Shown: piece after piece, positions 46,747 to 57,706 of the stretch
Layout: the number at the start of each line of letters is the position of its first letter
Numbering within the stretch: the first letter of the stretch is position 1
Assembly (NCBI RefSeq): GCF_001307155.1
Contig: NZ_CP012830.1
Location: 2,990,501 to 3,054,500, forward strand
DNA length: 64,000 bases
Direction of reading: 5' to 3'
From: Pseudomonas fluorescens
Lineage (GTDB): Bacteria; Pseudomonadota; Gammaproteobacteria; Pseudomonadales; Pseudomonadaceae
The notes under the pieces: generated by a model
Databases searched by the model: none
What the model saw: only the letters and a program-made list of their open reading frames with translations
What the model was told of the DNA's origin: nothing
Program-made: the position numbers and the translations under genes

Positions 46747-48108
46747 TTAGTGTTGTGCAGCCAGCTTGTGTTCCAGGTAGTGGATGTTGACTCCACCTTT
46801 GCAGAAGCCTTCATCGCGGGTCAGGTCGCGGTGCAGCGGGATGTTGGTCTTGATCCCGTCGACCACGATTTCGTCCAGCGCATTGCGCATGCGCGCCATG
46901 GCTTCTTCACGGGTTGCCCCGTAAGTGATCAGTTTGCCGATCAACGAATCGTAGTTCGGCGGAACGGCGTAGCCGCTGTACAGGTGCGAATCAACCCGCA
47001 CACCGTTGCCGCCCGGGGCATGGAAATGCTTGACCGTGCCTGGGCTTGGCATGAAGGTTTTCGGGTCTTCGGCGTTGATTCGGCATTCCAGCGCGTGACC
47101 GCGGATGACCACGTCATCCTGGGTGAACGACAGCGGGTTGCCGGCGGCGATGCTGAGCATCTCCTTGACGATGTCGATGCCGGTGACCATTTCCGAAACC
47201 GGGTGCTCTACCTGGACACGAGTGTTCATCTCGATGAAGTAGAAGCTGCCGTTCTCGTACAGGAACTCGAAAGTCCCGGCGCCACGGTAACCGATGTCGA
47301 TGCACGCCTTGACGCAGCGAGCGAAGACTTCCTGGCGAGCCTTCTCGTCGATGCCCGGTGCCGGTGCTTCTTCGAGAACCTTCTGGTGGCGACGTTGCAG
47401 CGAGCAATCGCGGTCACCCAGATGGATAGCGTGGCCCTGGCCATCGGAAAGTACCTGAACTTCCACGTGACGTGGGTTGGTCAGGAATTTTTCCAGATAG
47501 ACCATCGGGTTGCCGAACGCCGCGCCAGCTTCGGAGCGGGTCAGTTTTGCCGAGGAGATCAGGTCTTCTTCTTTGTGCACAACGCGCATGCCGCGACCAC
47601 CACCGCCGCCAGCGGCTTTGATGATCACCGGGTAACCGACTTCGCGACCAATGCGCAGAGCGGTTTCTTCGTCTTCCGGCAGCGGGCCGTCGGAACCTGG
47701 AACGGTTGGTACGCCGGCAGCGATCATGGCGTGCTTGGCCGAAACCTTGTCGCCCATCAGGCGGATGGTTTCAGCTTTCGGGCCGATGAAGGCGAAGCCG
47801 GAGTTTTCCACCTGTTCGGCGAAGTCGGCGTTTTCCGCGAGGAAACCGTAGCCTGGGTGAATGGCGGTGGCGCCGGTCACTTCAGCAGCGGCGATGATCG
47901 CCGGGATGTGCAGGTAAGAGTGCGCGGCCGATGCCGGACCGATGCAAACCGATTCGTCTGCCAGGCCCAGGTGCATCAGCTCCTTGTCGGCCTTGGAGTA
48001 AACGGCGACGGTCTTGATGCCCATCTCTTTGCAGGCACGCAGGATCCGCAGGGCGATTTCACCGCGGTTGGCGATCAGAACTTTTTCCAACTTCGCAGGT
48101 TTCAACAT
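46747..48108 (-). CDS. accC: Acetyl-CoA carboxylase, biotin carboxylase subunit AccC
   Basis: 453 residues, full length. It carboxylates the biotin on AccB with ATP and bicarbonate, the first step of fatty acid synthesis. Features: [20 protein letters not shown] at the start, the ATP-grasp loop [18 protein letters not shown], and [17 protein letters not shown]. The ATG at 48108 has GGAGA upstream. It follows accB by 17 bases in one operon. Confidence 0.98.
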   Translation of the reverse strand: MLKPAKLEKVLIANRGEIALRILRACKEMGIKTVAVYSKADKELMHLGLADESVCIGPASAAHSYLHIPAIIAAAEVTGATAIHPGYGFLAENADFAEQVENSGFAFIGPKAETIRLMGDKVSAKHAMIAAGVPTVPGSDGPLPEDEETALRIGREVGYPVIIKAAGGGGGRGMRVVHKEEDLISSAKLTRSEAGAAFGNPMVYLEKFLTNPRHVEVQVLSDGQGHAIHLGDRDCSLQRRHQKVLEEAPAPGIDEKARQEVFARCVKACIDIGYRGAGTFEFLYENGSFYFIEMNTRVQVEHPVSEMVTGIDIVKEMLSIAAGNPLSFTQDDVVIRGHALECRINAEDPKTFMPSPGTVKHFHAPGGNGVRVDSHLYSGYAVPPNYDSLIGKLITYGATREEAMARMRNALDEIVVDGIKTNIPLHRDLTRDEGFCKGGVNIHYLEHKLAAQH

Positions 48109-48125
48109 CGTTGGCTCTCCGCGGT

Positions 48126-48590
48126 TCAAACGATGGTGAACAGCGGTTGGTCGTACTCAACCGGCTGGCCGTCTTCGACGAGGATGGATTCGATCACACC
48201 GCTGGTTTCAGCTTCGATGTGGTTCATCATCTTCATGGCTTCGACGATGCACAGGGTGTCGCCTTTCTTCACGCTCTGGCCAACTTCAACGAAGGACGGC
48301 GAGGACGGCGAAGATTTGCGATAGAACGTGCCCACCATTGGCGAACGGGCAACGTTGCCGTTCAGCGCTGGCGCAGCGGGAGCAGCAGGTGCAGCGGCAG
48401 CAGCAGGCGCGGCAGCAGCGACAGGTGCCGGAGCCGGAGCGTGCATTGGCGCAGGAGCGTAGTACTGCTGAGCCGGGGTTTTGCTGTGGCGGCTGATACG
48501 TACGGACTCTTCGCCTTCCTTGATCTCGAGCTCGTCGATGCCGGACTCTTCCAGCAGTTCGATCAGTTTCTTAACTTTACGGATATCCAT
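48126..48590 (-). CDS. accB: Biotin carboxyl carrier protein AccB
   Basis: 154 residues. An N-terminal region ([20 protein letters not shown]) is joined by an Ala/Pro-rich linker (about 50-78) to the biotinyl domain, with the biotin-accepting lysine K120 in [13 protein letters not shown]. It carries carboxybiotin from AccC to the transcarboxylase AccAD. Confidence 0.98.
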   Translation of the reverse strand: MDIRKVKKLIELLEESGIDELEIKEGEESVRISRHSKTPAQQYYAPAPMHAPAPAPVAAAAPAAAAAPAAPAAPALNGNVARSPMVGTFYRKSSPSSPSFVEVGQSVKKGDTLCIVEAMKMMNHIEAETSGVIESILVEDGQPVEYDQPLFTIV

Positions 48591-48638
48591 GAATCATCAA
48601 CTCCCAAGGGTCGGTCAGGGGCGTTTAACGCTTGTTGT

Positions 48639-49091
48639 TCAAGCCGTTGCCTGTCTTTCAAGCTGTTCCAGGGCGGCCTCCAGGGCCAGTCGATAACCGC
48701 TGGCGCCAAGGCCGCAGATCACTCCCACCGCAACGTCGGAGAAGTAAGAGTGATGGCGGAAAGGTTCGCGTTTGTGCACGTTAGACAAATGCACTTCGAT
48801 GAATGGGATGCTCACCGCCAGCAGCGCGTCACGTAATGCGACACTTGTATGCGTAAAAGCTGCTGGATTGATCAAAATGAAATCCACACCCTCGCCGCGA
48901 GCGGCGTGAATGCGGTCGATCAATTCATACTCGGCGTTGCTTTGCAGGTAGAGCAAATGGTGGCCGGCATTGCGCGCGCGTTGTTCCAGGTCCTGATTGA
49001 TCTCGGCCAGGGTCACAGCCCCGTAGACGCCCGGTTCGCGGGTGCCGAGCAGGTTCAGGTTGGGTCCGTGCAAAACCAGTAGGGTCGCCAT
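48639..49091 (-). CDS. aroQ: Type II 3-dehydroquinate dehydratase AroQ
   Basis: 150 residues, normal for the type II enzyme of the shikimate pathway. Motifs: [21 protein letters not shown] with the catalytic Tyr, [35 protein letters not shown] and [20 protein letters not shown] with the catalytic His. Upstream of accB in the usual aroQ-accB-accC order. Confidence 0.98.
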   Translation of the reverse strand: MATLLVLHGPNLNLLGTREPGVYGAVTLAEINQDLEQRARNAGHHLLYLQSNAEYELIDRIHAARGEGVDFILINPAAFTHTSVALRDALLAVSIPFIEVHLSNVHKREPFRHHSYFSDVAVGVICGLGASGYRLALEAALEQLERQATA

Positions 49092-49222
49092 CGGCTGTTC
49101 CTTGTTATCTGTGTGCAGTTATCAGAACCCGGCGACTATGCCGCAAAGCGTTTGTGACTGTCCAGTTCTCTGCAATAGGCAGCACAATGACCGATGATTG
49201 CGCGATTTATGTGACCAACTGA

Positions 49223-50986
49223 TTAAATCTGGTCATTCGCTTTAGCGACACGTTCGGCGAAGTCCCTGGCGTTGATCTCGCCAATCACCCGCACATCGCC
49301 ACGTTCCTTGCCATCCTTGCCGAAAAACATCAGCGCCGGTGGTCCGAACAGCTTGTAACGATCGAGCAAGGCGCGTTGTTCAGCGTTGCTGGCGGTGATG
49401 TCGAAGCGAACCAGTCGATAACCTTTAAGGCGTTCAACGACGTTGCTGTCGTTAAGCACCTCGTGCTCGATGACTTTGCAGCTGATGCACCAGTCGGCGT
49501 ACCAGTCGAGCAGCAGCGGGGTGTTGGCGGATTTTGCTTCAGTGAGCACGCGATCGAGTTCCGCCGGGGTGCTGATGGTTTGCCATTCACTCGGGTTTTG
49601 CGCTTGAGCGCTGCCAGGAACATTGATGACTTTTGGCTGGCTGATCGGATTGAGCGGATCGGCCTGGCCGCTGAAGGCGCCGTACCAACACGCCAACCCA
49701 TAAAACACCAGGAGTATCCCGAGCAATTGACCGAGGCGTTTTCGCGGCGGTTTATAGCCAAGCTCCAGCGCCCCGAGAAACAAGCCGACCCCGACCGCCA
49801 GCAGACCGATCAGCAGCAAGGTGATGGGCCCCGGCAATACCCGGCTCAGCAAACCGATTGCCAACCCCAGCAACAACACGCCAATCGCATTTTTCACGTA
49901 GATCAGCCATGGGCCGCTTTTCGGCAGCCAGGCCGCGCCGCCAGTGGCGACCAGCAACAATGGCGCGCCCATCCCCAGGCCCAGAACGAACAGCTTCAGC
50001 GCGCCGCCCAGCGCATCGCCGCTGGCGCTTATATACAGCAGTGCTCCGGCCAACGGTGCAGATACACACGGCGAGACCAACAGGCTCGACACCACGCCGA
50101 GCACGGCCGCGCCCCACAGCGATCCCCCTTCGGTGCGGCCGGCAATGCGGTCCAGGCGGCTGCTGATCGCGTGGGGTAGTTTCAGTTCGAACACCCCGAA
50201 CATCGCTAAGGCAAACACCGCGAAGAACAAGGCAAACGGCGCCAACACCCACGCCGATTGCAGGCGTGCCTGAAGGTTGAGCTGGGCGCCGAACAGCCCC
50301 ATCAGCGCGCCGAGCACGGCGAAACAGGCGGCCATTGGCAAGACGTAGGCCAGCGACAGATTAAAACCGCGCAGTCCGCCGACCTGACCGCGCAACACCA
50401 CACCGGAGAGAATTGGCAGCATCGGCAGCACGCAAGGGGTAAACGTCAGGCCAAGGCCCGCCAGGAAGAACAGCGCCAGTTCGCGCCAGCTCCAGCCTGC
50501 GGCACTGGCTGGAGGGGTAATGGCTGCACCGTCGATTTTCAGGCGTTCGGTTTCCGGTGGATAACACAGGCCTTTATCGGCGCAGCCCTGGTAGGTGACG
50601 GCCAACGTGAAAGCCCTCTGATCGGCGCTGCTGCGTGGCAGGTCGACGTCGAGAATGCCGTGGTAGACCTCGACATCGCCGAAGTATTCGTCGTGCTTTT
50701 TTTCGCCTGAAGGCAGTTGCGCGGCGCCCAGGCCAATGTCGGTGGGCTCGCTGTGAAACTGGAAACGATGCCGGTAGAGGTAGTAACCCTCGGTAGCGAC
50801 GAAGCGCAGCTTGATCGATTGCGGTGTGCTTTCCACCAGGCTCAGTTGAAAAGCTTCGCGCACGGGCAGGAAGTCGGCGCTGTTATTGATCGAGCCCAGG
50901 GTCGAACTGGGGCGACTGTCCAAGAGGCCGGCGGCATTCACCGGCAGGACCAGCACTAACAGCATCAGGCAGAGCAGACGGCGCAT
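49223..50986 (-). CDS. dsbD: Thiol:disulfide interchange protein DsbD
   Basis: 587 residues, inner-membrane electron carrier from cytoplasmic thioredoxin to periplasmic thiol proteins. Signal peptide, N-terminal periplasmic domain with the Cys pair in GCADKGLCYPPETE, eight membrane helices with FTPCVLPMLPILSG and SPCVSAPLAGALL, and a C-terminal thioredoxin domain with C500 and C503 (DWYADWCISCKVIE). The ATG at 50986 begins the signal peptide MRRLLCLMLLVLVLPVNAAG; the frame upstream is repeat sequence. Confidence 0.96.
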   Translation of the reverse strand: MRRLLCLMLLVLVLPVNAAGLLDSRPSSTLGSINNSADFLPVREAFQLSLVESTPQSIKLRFVATEGYYLYRHRFQFHSEPTDIGLGAAQLPSGEKKHDEYFGDVEVYHGILDVDLPRSSADQRAFTLAVTYQGCADKGLCYPPETERLKIDGAAITPPASAAGWSWRELALFFLAGLGLTFTPCVLPMLPILSGVVLRGQVGGLRGFNLSLAYVLPMAACFAVLGALMGLFGAQLNLQARLQSAWVLAPFALFFAVFALAMFGVFELKLPHAISSRLDRIAGRTEGGSLWGAAVLGVVSSLLVSPCVSAPLAGALLYISASGDALGGALKLFVLGLGMGAPLLLVATGGAAWLPKSGPWLIYVKNAIGVLLLGLAIGLLSRVLPGPITLLLIGLLAVGVGLFLGALELGYKPPRKRLGQLLGILLVFYGLACWYGAFSGQADPLNPISQPKVINVPGSAQAQNPSEWQTISTPAELDRVLTEAKSANTPLLLDWYADWCISCKVIEHEVLNDSNVVERLKGYRLVRFDITASNAEQRALLDRYKLFGPPALMFFGKDGKERGDVRVIGEINARDFAERVAKANDQI

Positions 50987-51066
50987 GACAATCTCGCGTA
51001 TCGAAAGTGGGAGCATGATAGCGGACGGAGCCGATGACTGCCGAGTCAGGGGTTTCGATGATTCAT

Positions 51067-51211
51067 TGTGGCGAGGGAGCTTGCTCCCGCCGGCCGGTCC
51101 GCGCTCGGGCGCAGCAGTCGCAAAGCCATAGAGCAAGGTATGCCTGAAACAACCGAGTGGCAGGTTTCAGGGTTGCTGCGCAACCCAGCGGGAGCAAGCT
51201 CCCTCGCCACA
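51067..51211. repeat. REP-like inverted repeat, family A, element 11
   Basis: Arms TGTGGCGAGGGAGCTTGCTC from 51067 and their inverse ending at 51211. It fills the gap between the chemoreceptor stop (51238) and the dsbD start. Confidence 0.85.
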
Positions 51212-51237
51212 GAGATCAGCGTCGCTCAGAGTTGGTG

Positions 51238-53199
51238 TCAGACGCGGAAGGCCTGAACGGCGGTATGCAATTGCCCACCCAGCACCAGCAGGTTCTCGCC
51301 CTGACTGCGGCCTTCACCGATACGCACCAGGTTATCCCCACCCAACTGATGAATTCGCTCGCTGTGATCGCGGATTTCACTGACGGCGCCACTTTGTTGC
51401 GCCGTGACATCGGCGATGCGCACCGCGGTGTCGGCAATGGTCTGGATCGCCCCGACGATTTTATCCAGTGCGCCGTCAGCGGCTTGTGCCTGGTTGGCGG
51501 TGGCTTCGGCATGTTCGACCTGGGCGCGCATGCCTTCTACCGATTGTCTTGCGGCCTGTTGCAGGCCGGCAATTAACGTCTGGATTTCTGCGGTAGCGCC
51601 GGCGGTGCGTTGCGCCAGCGAGCGAACCTCCTCGGCAACCACCGCAAAACCGCGGCCCATTTCCCCGGCGCGGGCGGCTTCAATCGCCGCGTTCAGGGCG
51701 AGGAGGTTGGTCTGATCGGCAATCGAGCGAATCACCGTCAGTACGCCGCCGATGGTGGCCGACTCTTCGGCCAGATGCTCGATCATTTGTGCGTTGCCCT
51801 GGACTTCGCCGACCAGCGCGTGCAGTCCGGTCAGGCTCAAGCCAATGACCTTTTGCCCGTGCTCGACCGCCAGACCGGCGTGACGGCTGGCGTCGGCAGC
51901 CTGGCTGGCATCGCCGGCGACTTGCTGAATGGTCGCTTCCAGCTCACCAAGCGAGTCGCGGATCAGCGCAGTGTCGCCGGCCTGATGTTCGGCACCGCTG
52001 TGCAAGTCGCTGCTCAGTTCGGCCAATACCCGGCTGCTGCCGGCAACCTGTTCGGCGTTCAGCCGGATTGTCCCGACCAGATCCACCAGATAAGCGCGCA
52101 GGCGATTCAGCGATTCTTGAATATCGTGCAGTTCACGGTTGGTTGCGCCGAGCTGGATGTCCCGACTGAAGTCGCCTTCAGCCCAGGTCGACAGCGCTGG
52201 CGCCAAATTGGTCAGCACCCGGGCGAGGCGACGTTGCAAGGTGTCGATCAGCAGTGCGATCAGCAGGATCAGGCCGATCATTACGCCCTGCATGAGCCGC
52301 ACTTCACCCTGGATTTGCCCATGCTGCGCGCGCACGGTCGGTTCCAGCCCGGCGATGGCCTGCTGCACGGCGGCAATTTTCAGGTGGGTAGCGGCGCTGA
52401 GGTCGGCGCGTTTCTGAATCTGTTCGCGGGTGCGACCGAGTTCGGCGGGGTAACGGGTCAGCAGGCTGGCAAGATCACGCTTGAAACCGGTGCCGGCATC
52501 TTCGGCGGCGGTTTTTTCAGTGTTCTCCAGGCCCATCATCGCCGAGAAATCATCGGTATTCGATTCTTTGCTGGCGGTCACGCCAAGCAGCGGCAGTGCT
52601 TCGATCAGCTCGGCCTGAGTGCGGATGCTGCTGACTTCACGCTCGACATCGACCGCCAGTTCGCTGCGGCCACTGCTGACCAGTTTGTCCCGGGCCAGCG
52701 AGAGTTTGCCGACATGCTGCGAGGCAACGAGCAGCGGTGGAAGATAGGCAGCAGCGGCAGGCGTATTGGCGCTGGTGGCGTATTGGCTGAGTTGCTCCAG
52801 GCTGGCGCCCAGTTCGCGCTCGGCCTGGAGCAGCAAGGCTTGCGGATCACCCGCCAGTTTGCCGGCGGCCAACAGGTCGGTCTTGCTGAAGTCATCGAGG
52901 CTGGCAAGGCTCGGCCGCACGCTGTCAGCCAGACCGGCCGGCAGTTCGTCGAGTTCTTTTTGCAGGGTTTCGATGGCCTGGCTGGCGCTGCTCAGGCGCA
53001 AGGCATCGCCGCTGGCCAGGTAATCCTCGACGTTACGCGCCACTTGATTTTGAAAGTGCTGCGACAGGCCCAGGTAGCGCTCCATCAACAGATAAGGACG
53101 CTCCAGGGCTTTTTGCGACCACCAGAGTGTGGCGCCGAGTGCGAGGCACACCGCGACTAGAAGCAGGGTATTGAGATTGGTCAGCAACTTCAGGCGCAT
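51238..53199 (-). CDS. ctpL: Methyl-accepting chemotaxis protein, CtpL-like
   Basis: 653 residues. Membrane span near 10-28, a helical periplasmic sensor of about 250 residues, second span near 300-320 ([20 protein letters not shown]), a HAMP region and the signalling domain with the conserved hairpin [21 protein letters not shown] and [18 protein letters not shown]. The equivalent gene between gcbA and dsbD in P. aeruginosa is, from memory, CtpL, a receptor for inorganic phosphate at low concentration. The ligand is inferred only from position. No CheR-binding pentapeptide is seen at the C-terminus. Confidence 0.85.
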   Translation of the reverse strand: MRLKLLTNLNTLLLVAVCLALGATLWWSQKALERPYLLMERYLGLSQHFQNQVARNVEDYLASGDALRLSSASQAIETLQKELDELPAGLADSVRPSLASLDDFSKTDLLAAGKLAGDPQALLLQAERELGASLEQLSQYATSANTPAAAAYLPPLLVASQHVGKLSLARDKLVSSGRSELAVDVEREVSSIRTQAELIEALPLLGVTASKESNTDDFSAMMGLENTEKTAAEDAGTGFKRDLASLLTRYPAELGRTREQIQKRADLSAATHLKIAAVQQAIAGLEPTVRAQHGQIQGEVRLMQGVMIGLILLIALLIDTLQRRLARVLTNLAPALSTWAEGDFSRDIQLGATNRELHDIQESLNRLRAYLVDLVGTIRLNAEQVAGSSRVLAELSSDLHSGAEHQAGDTALIRDSLGELEATIQQVAGDASQAADASRHAGLAVEHGQKVIGLSLTGLHALVGEVQGNAQMIEHLAEESATIGGVLTVIRSIADQTNLLALNAAIEAARAGEMGRGFAVVAEEVRSLAQRTAGATAEIQTLIAGLQQAARQSVEGMRAQVEHAEATANQAQAADGALDKIVGAIQTIADTAVRIADVTAQQSGAVSEIRDHSERIHQLGGDNLVRIGEGRSQGENLLVLGGQLHTAVQAFRV

Positions 53200-53251
53200 C
53201 GCGGTTCTACCAACGACAGAATGGTAAGTGCCTGAAGTTATTGCGTTTGTG

Positions 53252-54922
53252 TTACAGGGTTATGACCGAATCAGTGGATTCAGGTGAAAAAGTGGCACTT
53301 TGATTCGACGACCGCGCCGCTTGAACGCGATTGCGTCCGGCGTCCTTGGCGCGGTACAGCGCCTCGTCTGCCTGGCTGGCCATCATCAGGCTGTCGCACT
53401 CTTCATGCAGGTCCACCACGCCGGCACTGAAGGTGCACCAGAGGTCTTGCGGCTGGGCCGGGTAGTGGATCTCGGCAAAGCGCTGACGGATTTCATCGAG
53501 CACTTTATAGGCCGATTCGATATCGGTGTCGGGCATCACGATGGCGAACTCTTCACCGCCATACCGGCCGATGAAGTCGGTCTTGCGCAGGCGTTGCTTG
53601 AGAAACAGTGCCAGGCTCTTGATCACCCGGTCGCCCATGGGGTGGCCGTGGCTGTCGTTGACCCGCTTGAAATGGTCAATGTCGAGCATCGCAAAACTCA
53701 ATGGCTTGTTCTCGCGGCGGGCGCGGAAGCTGCAGTCTTCGAGCAATTGCAGAATATGTGTGTGGTTATAGAGGCCGGTCAGGCTGTCACGGACCATCCG
53801 CGCCTTGAGGTTGCGCGCCCGGGCTGCTCGGTTGCGTACGGTGGTGATCAGGTGACGCGGCTTGATCGGCTTGGTCAGGAAGTCGTCGCCGCCTTCGCTC
53901 ATGGCGTCGAGCTGCTTGTCCAGGTCGTCTTCGGCCGACAAGTAGATGATCGGCACGCTGACGTAACGGTCATTGTGCCGGATCACCTTGGCCAGTTCGG
54001 TGCCGGTGCAGGCCGGCATGTACATGTCGAGGATGATCAGGTCCGGCTGGAAATCCGCCAGCTCGGCCATCGCCTGAATCGGCTCGATCAAGGTCCGGGT
54101 GACGATCCCGGCGCTGTTGAGCAGGCGCTCGGTGTGCAGGGCCTGGGCACGGGAGTCGTCGATGATCAGCACTTTATAAGGTTCGTACTGGGCGACGCAG
54201 GTCAGCACTTCGATCTTTTCCAGCAGGCTCGACGCTTCGAGGGTGCCGGTCAGAAACTCCTGGCCGCCGGCGCGTACGGCCGCGAGGCGGGTCGGGGTGT
54301 CGGTTTCCAGCAGGCTGAAAAACAGCAGCGGCAGTTTCTGTTCCAGGCCTTCCTGGGCTTCGGCTGCCAATTGCAGGCCCATGCCGGGGCCGCTGAAGTC
54401 GACGTCCATGACAATCGCTGCCGGCAACCGCTCGACCATCGAGGAGCGAAACGCCGCCACGCTGTCCAGCGATTGCGCGCTGAGACCGAAAAACTCGAGT
54501 TGCTTGGCCAGTCGCTCGGCGCGGTCGTGATCTTGCAGCATCACGTAGATCGGCTTGCGCAGTGGCGGTAAAAAGGTTTGTTCGAGCTGGTCGCCATGCC
54601 GCAGGCCAGTGCGCGACAGGCGCTGCATCAGACGATTGAGGTCGGTGATCAGCCCGCTGCTCAGGCGTCCGCGATTGGCGTCGACGGCTGCAAGCGACTG
54701 GCTGATGCTGTGCGCCAGGTGGGTGTGCTCGGGTTGTTCGAAACGTTCGGCGAAACGCAGCAGCCGCAGGTTCGCTTCACTCAGCTCTGCCAGGTCGGCG
54801 CCTGACCATTCACAGCGTTGCAGGCGCTGCCATATCTCAAGAATCTGACGTGCTTGATGAATTACCCGCTGGGCAAAGTGGTGCTTGAGGCGCTCACGGC
54901 TGGGGTCTTCTGGCTCGGTCAT
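53252..54922 (-). CDS. gcbA: Diguanylate cyclase GcbA with two receiver domains
   Basis: 556 residues: helical N-terminus (1-115), a first, divergent receiver (about 125-240, [12 protein letters not shown]), a second receiver (about 255-370, phospho-acceptor Asp in [13 protein letters not shown]) and a GGDEF domain with active site GGEEF at 455-459. The inhibitory I-site RKTD lies five residues before it. It should make cyclic-di-GMP. In P. fluorescens and P. aeruginosa GcbA promotes early surface attachment. The gene adjoins the chemoreceptor, as in P. aeruginosa. AGGA sits unusually close to the ATG. Confidence 0.92.
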   Translation of the reverse strand: MTEPEDPSRERLKHHFAQRVIHQARQILEIWQRLQRCEWSGADLAELSEANLRLLRFAERFEQPEHTHLAHSISQSLAAVDANRGRLSSGLITDLNRLMQRLSRTGLRHGDQLEQTFLPPLRKPIYVMLQDHDRAERLAKQLEFFGLSAQSLDSVAAFRSSMVERLPAAIVMDVDFSGPGMGLQLAAEAQEGLEQKLPLLFFSLLETDTPTRLAAVRAGGQEFLTGTLEASSLLEKIEVLTCVAQYEPYKVLIIDDSRAQALHTERLLNSAGIVTRTLIEPIQAMAELADFQPDLIILDMYMPACTGTELAKVIRHNDRYVSVPIIYLSAEDDLDKQLDAMSEGGDDFLTKPIKPRHLITTVRNRAARARNLKARMVRDSLTGLYNHTHILQLLEDCSFRARRENKPLSFAMLDIDHFKRVNDSHGHPMGDRVIKSLALFLKQRLRKTDFIGRYGGEEFAIVMPDTDIESAYKVLDEIRQRFAEIHYPAQPQDLWCTFSAGVVDLHEECDSLMMASQADEALYRAKDAGRNRVQAARSSNQSATFSPESTDSVITL

Positions 54923-55213
54923 ATCCTGACTACTAGTTAGGGTGCATGCTGAGGTCGACTGGTGGCTCTATGCTAGCACCTCTTTCCGATGCCATGAGTG
55001 TCGTACATCAATAAACTGTAAAGCGACGTTATTCAGTTCCTGACCGACTGGTCGCATAGGATCAACGCTGTGCTTCATTTATAGTGGCTGCTCGATTCGC
55101 GGCCACTGTGCGATCCACGGTCTGTCGGGCAGATTTAATCTGCTCGCGACAAAGCACGATGGAGTAGGGTTGTGGTCGAACCGACGAACTCAAGTGATTG
55201 AAAGGATATCGCC

Positions 55214-56281
55214 ATGCTGGACTGGAAGAACCGCACAGGCAGCGCGCCTGAACGTGCCGCCGAACCCAAGTCGGCAACCCGCAGCTATTTAGGTGGCCTG
55301 CTGTTCAGCCGCGCATTGGCCACCTTGATCGGCCTGTATTTGCTGGTGGTCCTCGCCGTGGGCTGGTACTGGAGCCATGAACCTGCGCTGTTCCCGGTTC
55401 AGCAGAATGCGCAACTGGCTGCCGAGAAGGAAGGCAAGCAGATGGTCATCGGCTACACCACGGTCGAAACCCTCAAGACCGTCGCCGGTACCTTGCTGCA
55501 CAAGCCGGGTGGCTATATTTCCAACGACCGTTTTCCACCAGGCGTGTGGCTGGACGACATGCCGAACTGGGAATACGGGGTACTGGTGCAGGTACGCGAT
55601 CTGACTCGCGCCTTGCGTAAAGATTTTGCCCGTTCGCAATCGCAATCGGCTGAAGACGCCGATCTGGCCAAGGCCGAGCCGCGTTTCAACTTTGACAACA
55701 AGAGCTGGATGCTGCCGTCCAGCGAGTCGGAGTACCAGGAAGGCATCAACTCCCTGAGCCGCTACCAGGCTCGCCTGTCCGATCCAACGCAAAAAAACGC
55801 GCAGTTCTATGCGCGTGCCGACAACCTGAACAACTGGTTGGGTGATGTCGCGACCCGTTTGGGTTCGCTGTCGCAACGGCTGTCGGCCAGTGTTGGCCGG
55901 GTCAAGCTGAACACCGCGCTGAAAACCGAAACCCTGGCGCCGGGTCAGGTGCCGCAACTGGATGAAGAGCGGGTGGAAACCCCTTGGCTGCAGATCGACG
56001 ACGTATTCTATGAAGCGCGCGGTCAGGCCTGGGCACTGTCGCATTTGCTGCGCGCCATTGAAGTCGATTTCGCCGATGTGTTGGCGAAGAAGAACGCCAC
56101 GGTCAGCGTGCGCCAGATCATTCGTGAGCTGGAGGCCTCCCAGGAAACAGTCTGGAGCCCGATGATCCTCAACGGCAGCGGTTTCGGGATTTTGGCCAAC
56201 CACTCGCTGGTCATGGCCAACTACATCTCGCGGGCCAACGCGGCAGTTATCGATTTGCGTCAATTGCTCAATCAGGGCTGA
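55214..56281 (+). CDS. DUF2333 family membrane-anchored protein
   Basis: 355 residues. One N-terminal membrane span (ALATLIGLYLLVVLAVGWYW, about 34-54) then a helical periplasmic domain with the family blocks NQLLHKPGGY-like TLLHKPGGYISNDRFPPGVW, LDDMPNWEYGVLVQVRDL and MILNGSGFGILANHSLVMAN. Function is unknown. AAGGA precedes the ATG. It is followed after three bases by the NUDIX gene, so the two are co-transcribed. Confidence 0.9.
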   Translation: MLDWKNRTGSAPERAAEPKSATRSYLGGLLFSRALATLIGLYLLVVLAVGWYWSHEPALFPVQQNAQLAAEKEGKQMVIGYTTVETLKTVAGTLLHKPGGYISNDRFPPGVWLDDMPNWEYGVLVQVRDLTRALRKDFARSQSQSAEDADLAKAEPRFNFDNKSWMLPSSESEYQEGINSLSRYQARLSDPTQKNAQFYARADNLNNWLGDVATRLGSLSQRLSASVGRVKLNTALKTETLAPGQVPQLDEERVETPWLQIDDVFYEARGQAWALSHLLRAIEVDFADVLAKKNATVSVRQIIRELEASQETVWSPMILNGSGFGILANHSLVMANYISRANAAVIDLRQLLNQG

Positions 56282-56284
56282 GTC

Positions 56285-56854
56285 ATGGTCGATAACCTGA
56301 ATGAGGCTGCGCACCGCGCGGCCTCGGACGCCGAACGGATCGCCTGGGTCGACGAGCAGGACAACCTGCTCGGTTCGTTGGTGCGCTCGGACTTGCGCGA
56401 GCGCGGGCTGATCGGGCGCGGCACTTACATCATGCTGTTCAACTCGGCCGGTGAACTGTGCGTGCATCAGCGCACGTTCAGCAAAGCCATCTATCCCGGG
56501 TTCTGGGATGTGGCGGCGGGCGGCATGGTGCTGGCGACTGAAACCTATGCCGAATCGGCGGCCCGTGAGCTGGAAGAAGAGTTGGGCGTCAGCGGGGTCG
56601 AGCTGACCGCCCATGATCATTTTTTCTTTGAGGACACCGGCAACCGCTTGTGGTGTTCGGCGTTTTCGGCAGTCTGGGACGGACCATTGATCCTGCAGCC
56701 GGAAGAAGTGCTTCAGGCCCGCTTTATTCCCATCGAACAGGTGATGCAGGAAATCACGCAGAAGCCTTACTGCCCGGACTCTCTGGCGGCGTTGAAGCGC
56801 TATCTGCGCGCGCGCGGGGGTGACGCTCTGAAGGGCGTCGCAAAAGATCTATAA
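56285..56854 (+). CDS. NUDIX hydrolase
   Basis: 189 residues. The Nudix box is complete: GGMVLATETYAESAARELEE with the following ELGV, matching G-x5-E-x7-REUxEExGU. The start of the domain (DEQDNLLGSLVRSDLRERGL, CVHQRTFSKAIYPGFWDVAA) resembles the isopentenyl-diphosphate isomerase-like/YfcD branch. Members hydrolyse nucleoside diphosphate derivatives; the substrate is not clear here. Confidence 0.92.
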   Translation: MVDNLNEAAHRAASDAERIAWVDEQDNLLGSLVRSDLRERGLIGRGTYIMLFNSAGELCVHQRTFSKAIYPGFWDVAAGGMVLATETYAESAARELEEELGVSGVELTAHDHFFFEDTGNRLWCSAFSAVWDGPLILQPEEVLQARFIPIEQVMQEITQKPYCPDSLAALKRYLRARGGDALKGVAKDL

Positions 56855-56910
56855 AATGGCGCCGATTGGCTCTTAGCAAGTGCGCTTTTTGCCGTTACAC
56901 TGCGCGACCT

Positions 56911-57011
56911 TTGTAGGAGCAGAGCTTGCTCGCGAAGAACGTAATGGCTCCGCGTACTGTCTGACGGCACGCGTTATCGTTGACATCCTTCGCGATCAAG
57001 CTTTGCCCCAG
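56911..57011. repeat. Degenerate family B repeat, element 12
   Basis: Left arm TTGTAGGAGCAGAGCTTGCT from 56911; the right arm TTCGCGATCAAGCTTTGCCC, up to 57011, has several mismatches. It lies between the NUDIX gene and the SUI1-like gene. Confidence 0.6.
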
Positions 57012-57116
57012 GGCTAACTAGCCCATAGCGCTGCCCCTGCCTGAGTGGGGCTTCGCGGTCGATAGCACTTGCCAAAGTTGCTGCGACCAGTCTTTGTCCT
57101 CCCAAGAGGATTGCCG

Positions 57117-57488
57117 GTGGCCAAAAAAGCCGCATCCTTCGCCGCCCTTGGTGGCCTGGTATTTTCCACCGACGCAGGTCGACATTGCCCGGACTGTAGC
57201 CAGCCGGTGGCAGCCTGCATCTGCAAACAAACCGTTATCCCGGCCGGCGACGGCATCGCGCGCGTGCGCCGCGAAAGCAAGGGCCGGGGCGGCAAGACGG
57301 TGACCACGATCAGCGGCGTGCCGCTGGCTGAAGACGCGCTCAAGGAGCTTGCCACGACGTTGAAGAAACGTTGCGGCACCGGTGGTGCGTTGAAGGACGG
57401 GATCATCGAGATCCAGGGCGATCATGTCGAGCTACTCTTGGCAGAGCTGATCAAACACGGTTTCAAAGCGAAGAAATCCGGCGGCTAG
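57117..57488 (+). CDS. Translation initiation factor Sui1 family protein
   Basis: 123 residues of the bacterial eIF1/SUI1 (YciH) family. An N-terminal Cys pair and CxC (CPDCSQPVAACIC) resembles a zinc-binding site. The SUI1 fold follows: IARVRRESKGRGGKTVTTIS, LKKRCGTGGALKDGIIEIQG and GFKAKKSGG at the end. Such factors may check start-codon selection. I take GTG at 57117 as start because AGAGGA lies seven bases upstream; the Met 16 codons earlier has no such site. Confidence 0.88.
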   Translation: MAKKAASFAALGGLVFSTDAGRHCPDCSQPVAACICKQTVIPAGDGIARVRRESKGRGGKTVTTISGVPLAEDALKELATTLKKRCGTGGALKDGIIEIQGDHVELLLAELIKHGFKAKKSGG

Positions 57489-57492
57489 CAGC

Positions 57493-57568
57493 CTCTGTGA
57501 AAACCACCCCGACTTGATGCAGTCCTGATCGATTCAGGTTGAACGTCGTCTCCATGGTTTTCACAGAG
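57493..57568. repeat. Nested inverted repeat after the SUI1-like gene
   Basis: Outer arms of 14 bases, CTCTGTGAAAACCA (57493-57506) and TGGTTTTCACAGAG (57555-57568), pair perfectly. Inside, CCTGA-TCGAT-TCAGG (57524-57538) forms a second hairpin. It is unlike the three repeat families of this window. It could be a terminator-type structure for the SUI1-like gene, a small structured RNA or a miniature mobile element. Confidence 0.7.
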
Positions 57569-57706
57569 CCTGTTCTGACCGGTTTCTAAACTCAGCGCTG
57601 CAAGTGTGGTCTATCCCGCTTGCAGGCTAATCGTCATTTTTTCACTTTAGACTGCGCCAGCCCTCAACCCGGGTGGCGCTCTTTGACTTCTTTATAGGGG
57701 ACTTCG

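Noticed and set aside
55062..55277. 71-codon minus-strand ORF in the gcbA-DUF2333 gap
   Set aside because: It overlaps the DUF2333 start and ribosome site and has no homology cue; the 291-base gap is better explained as the divergent promoter region, in which I see no other feature.
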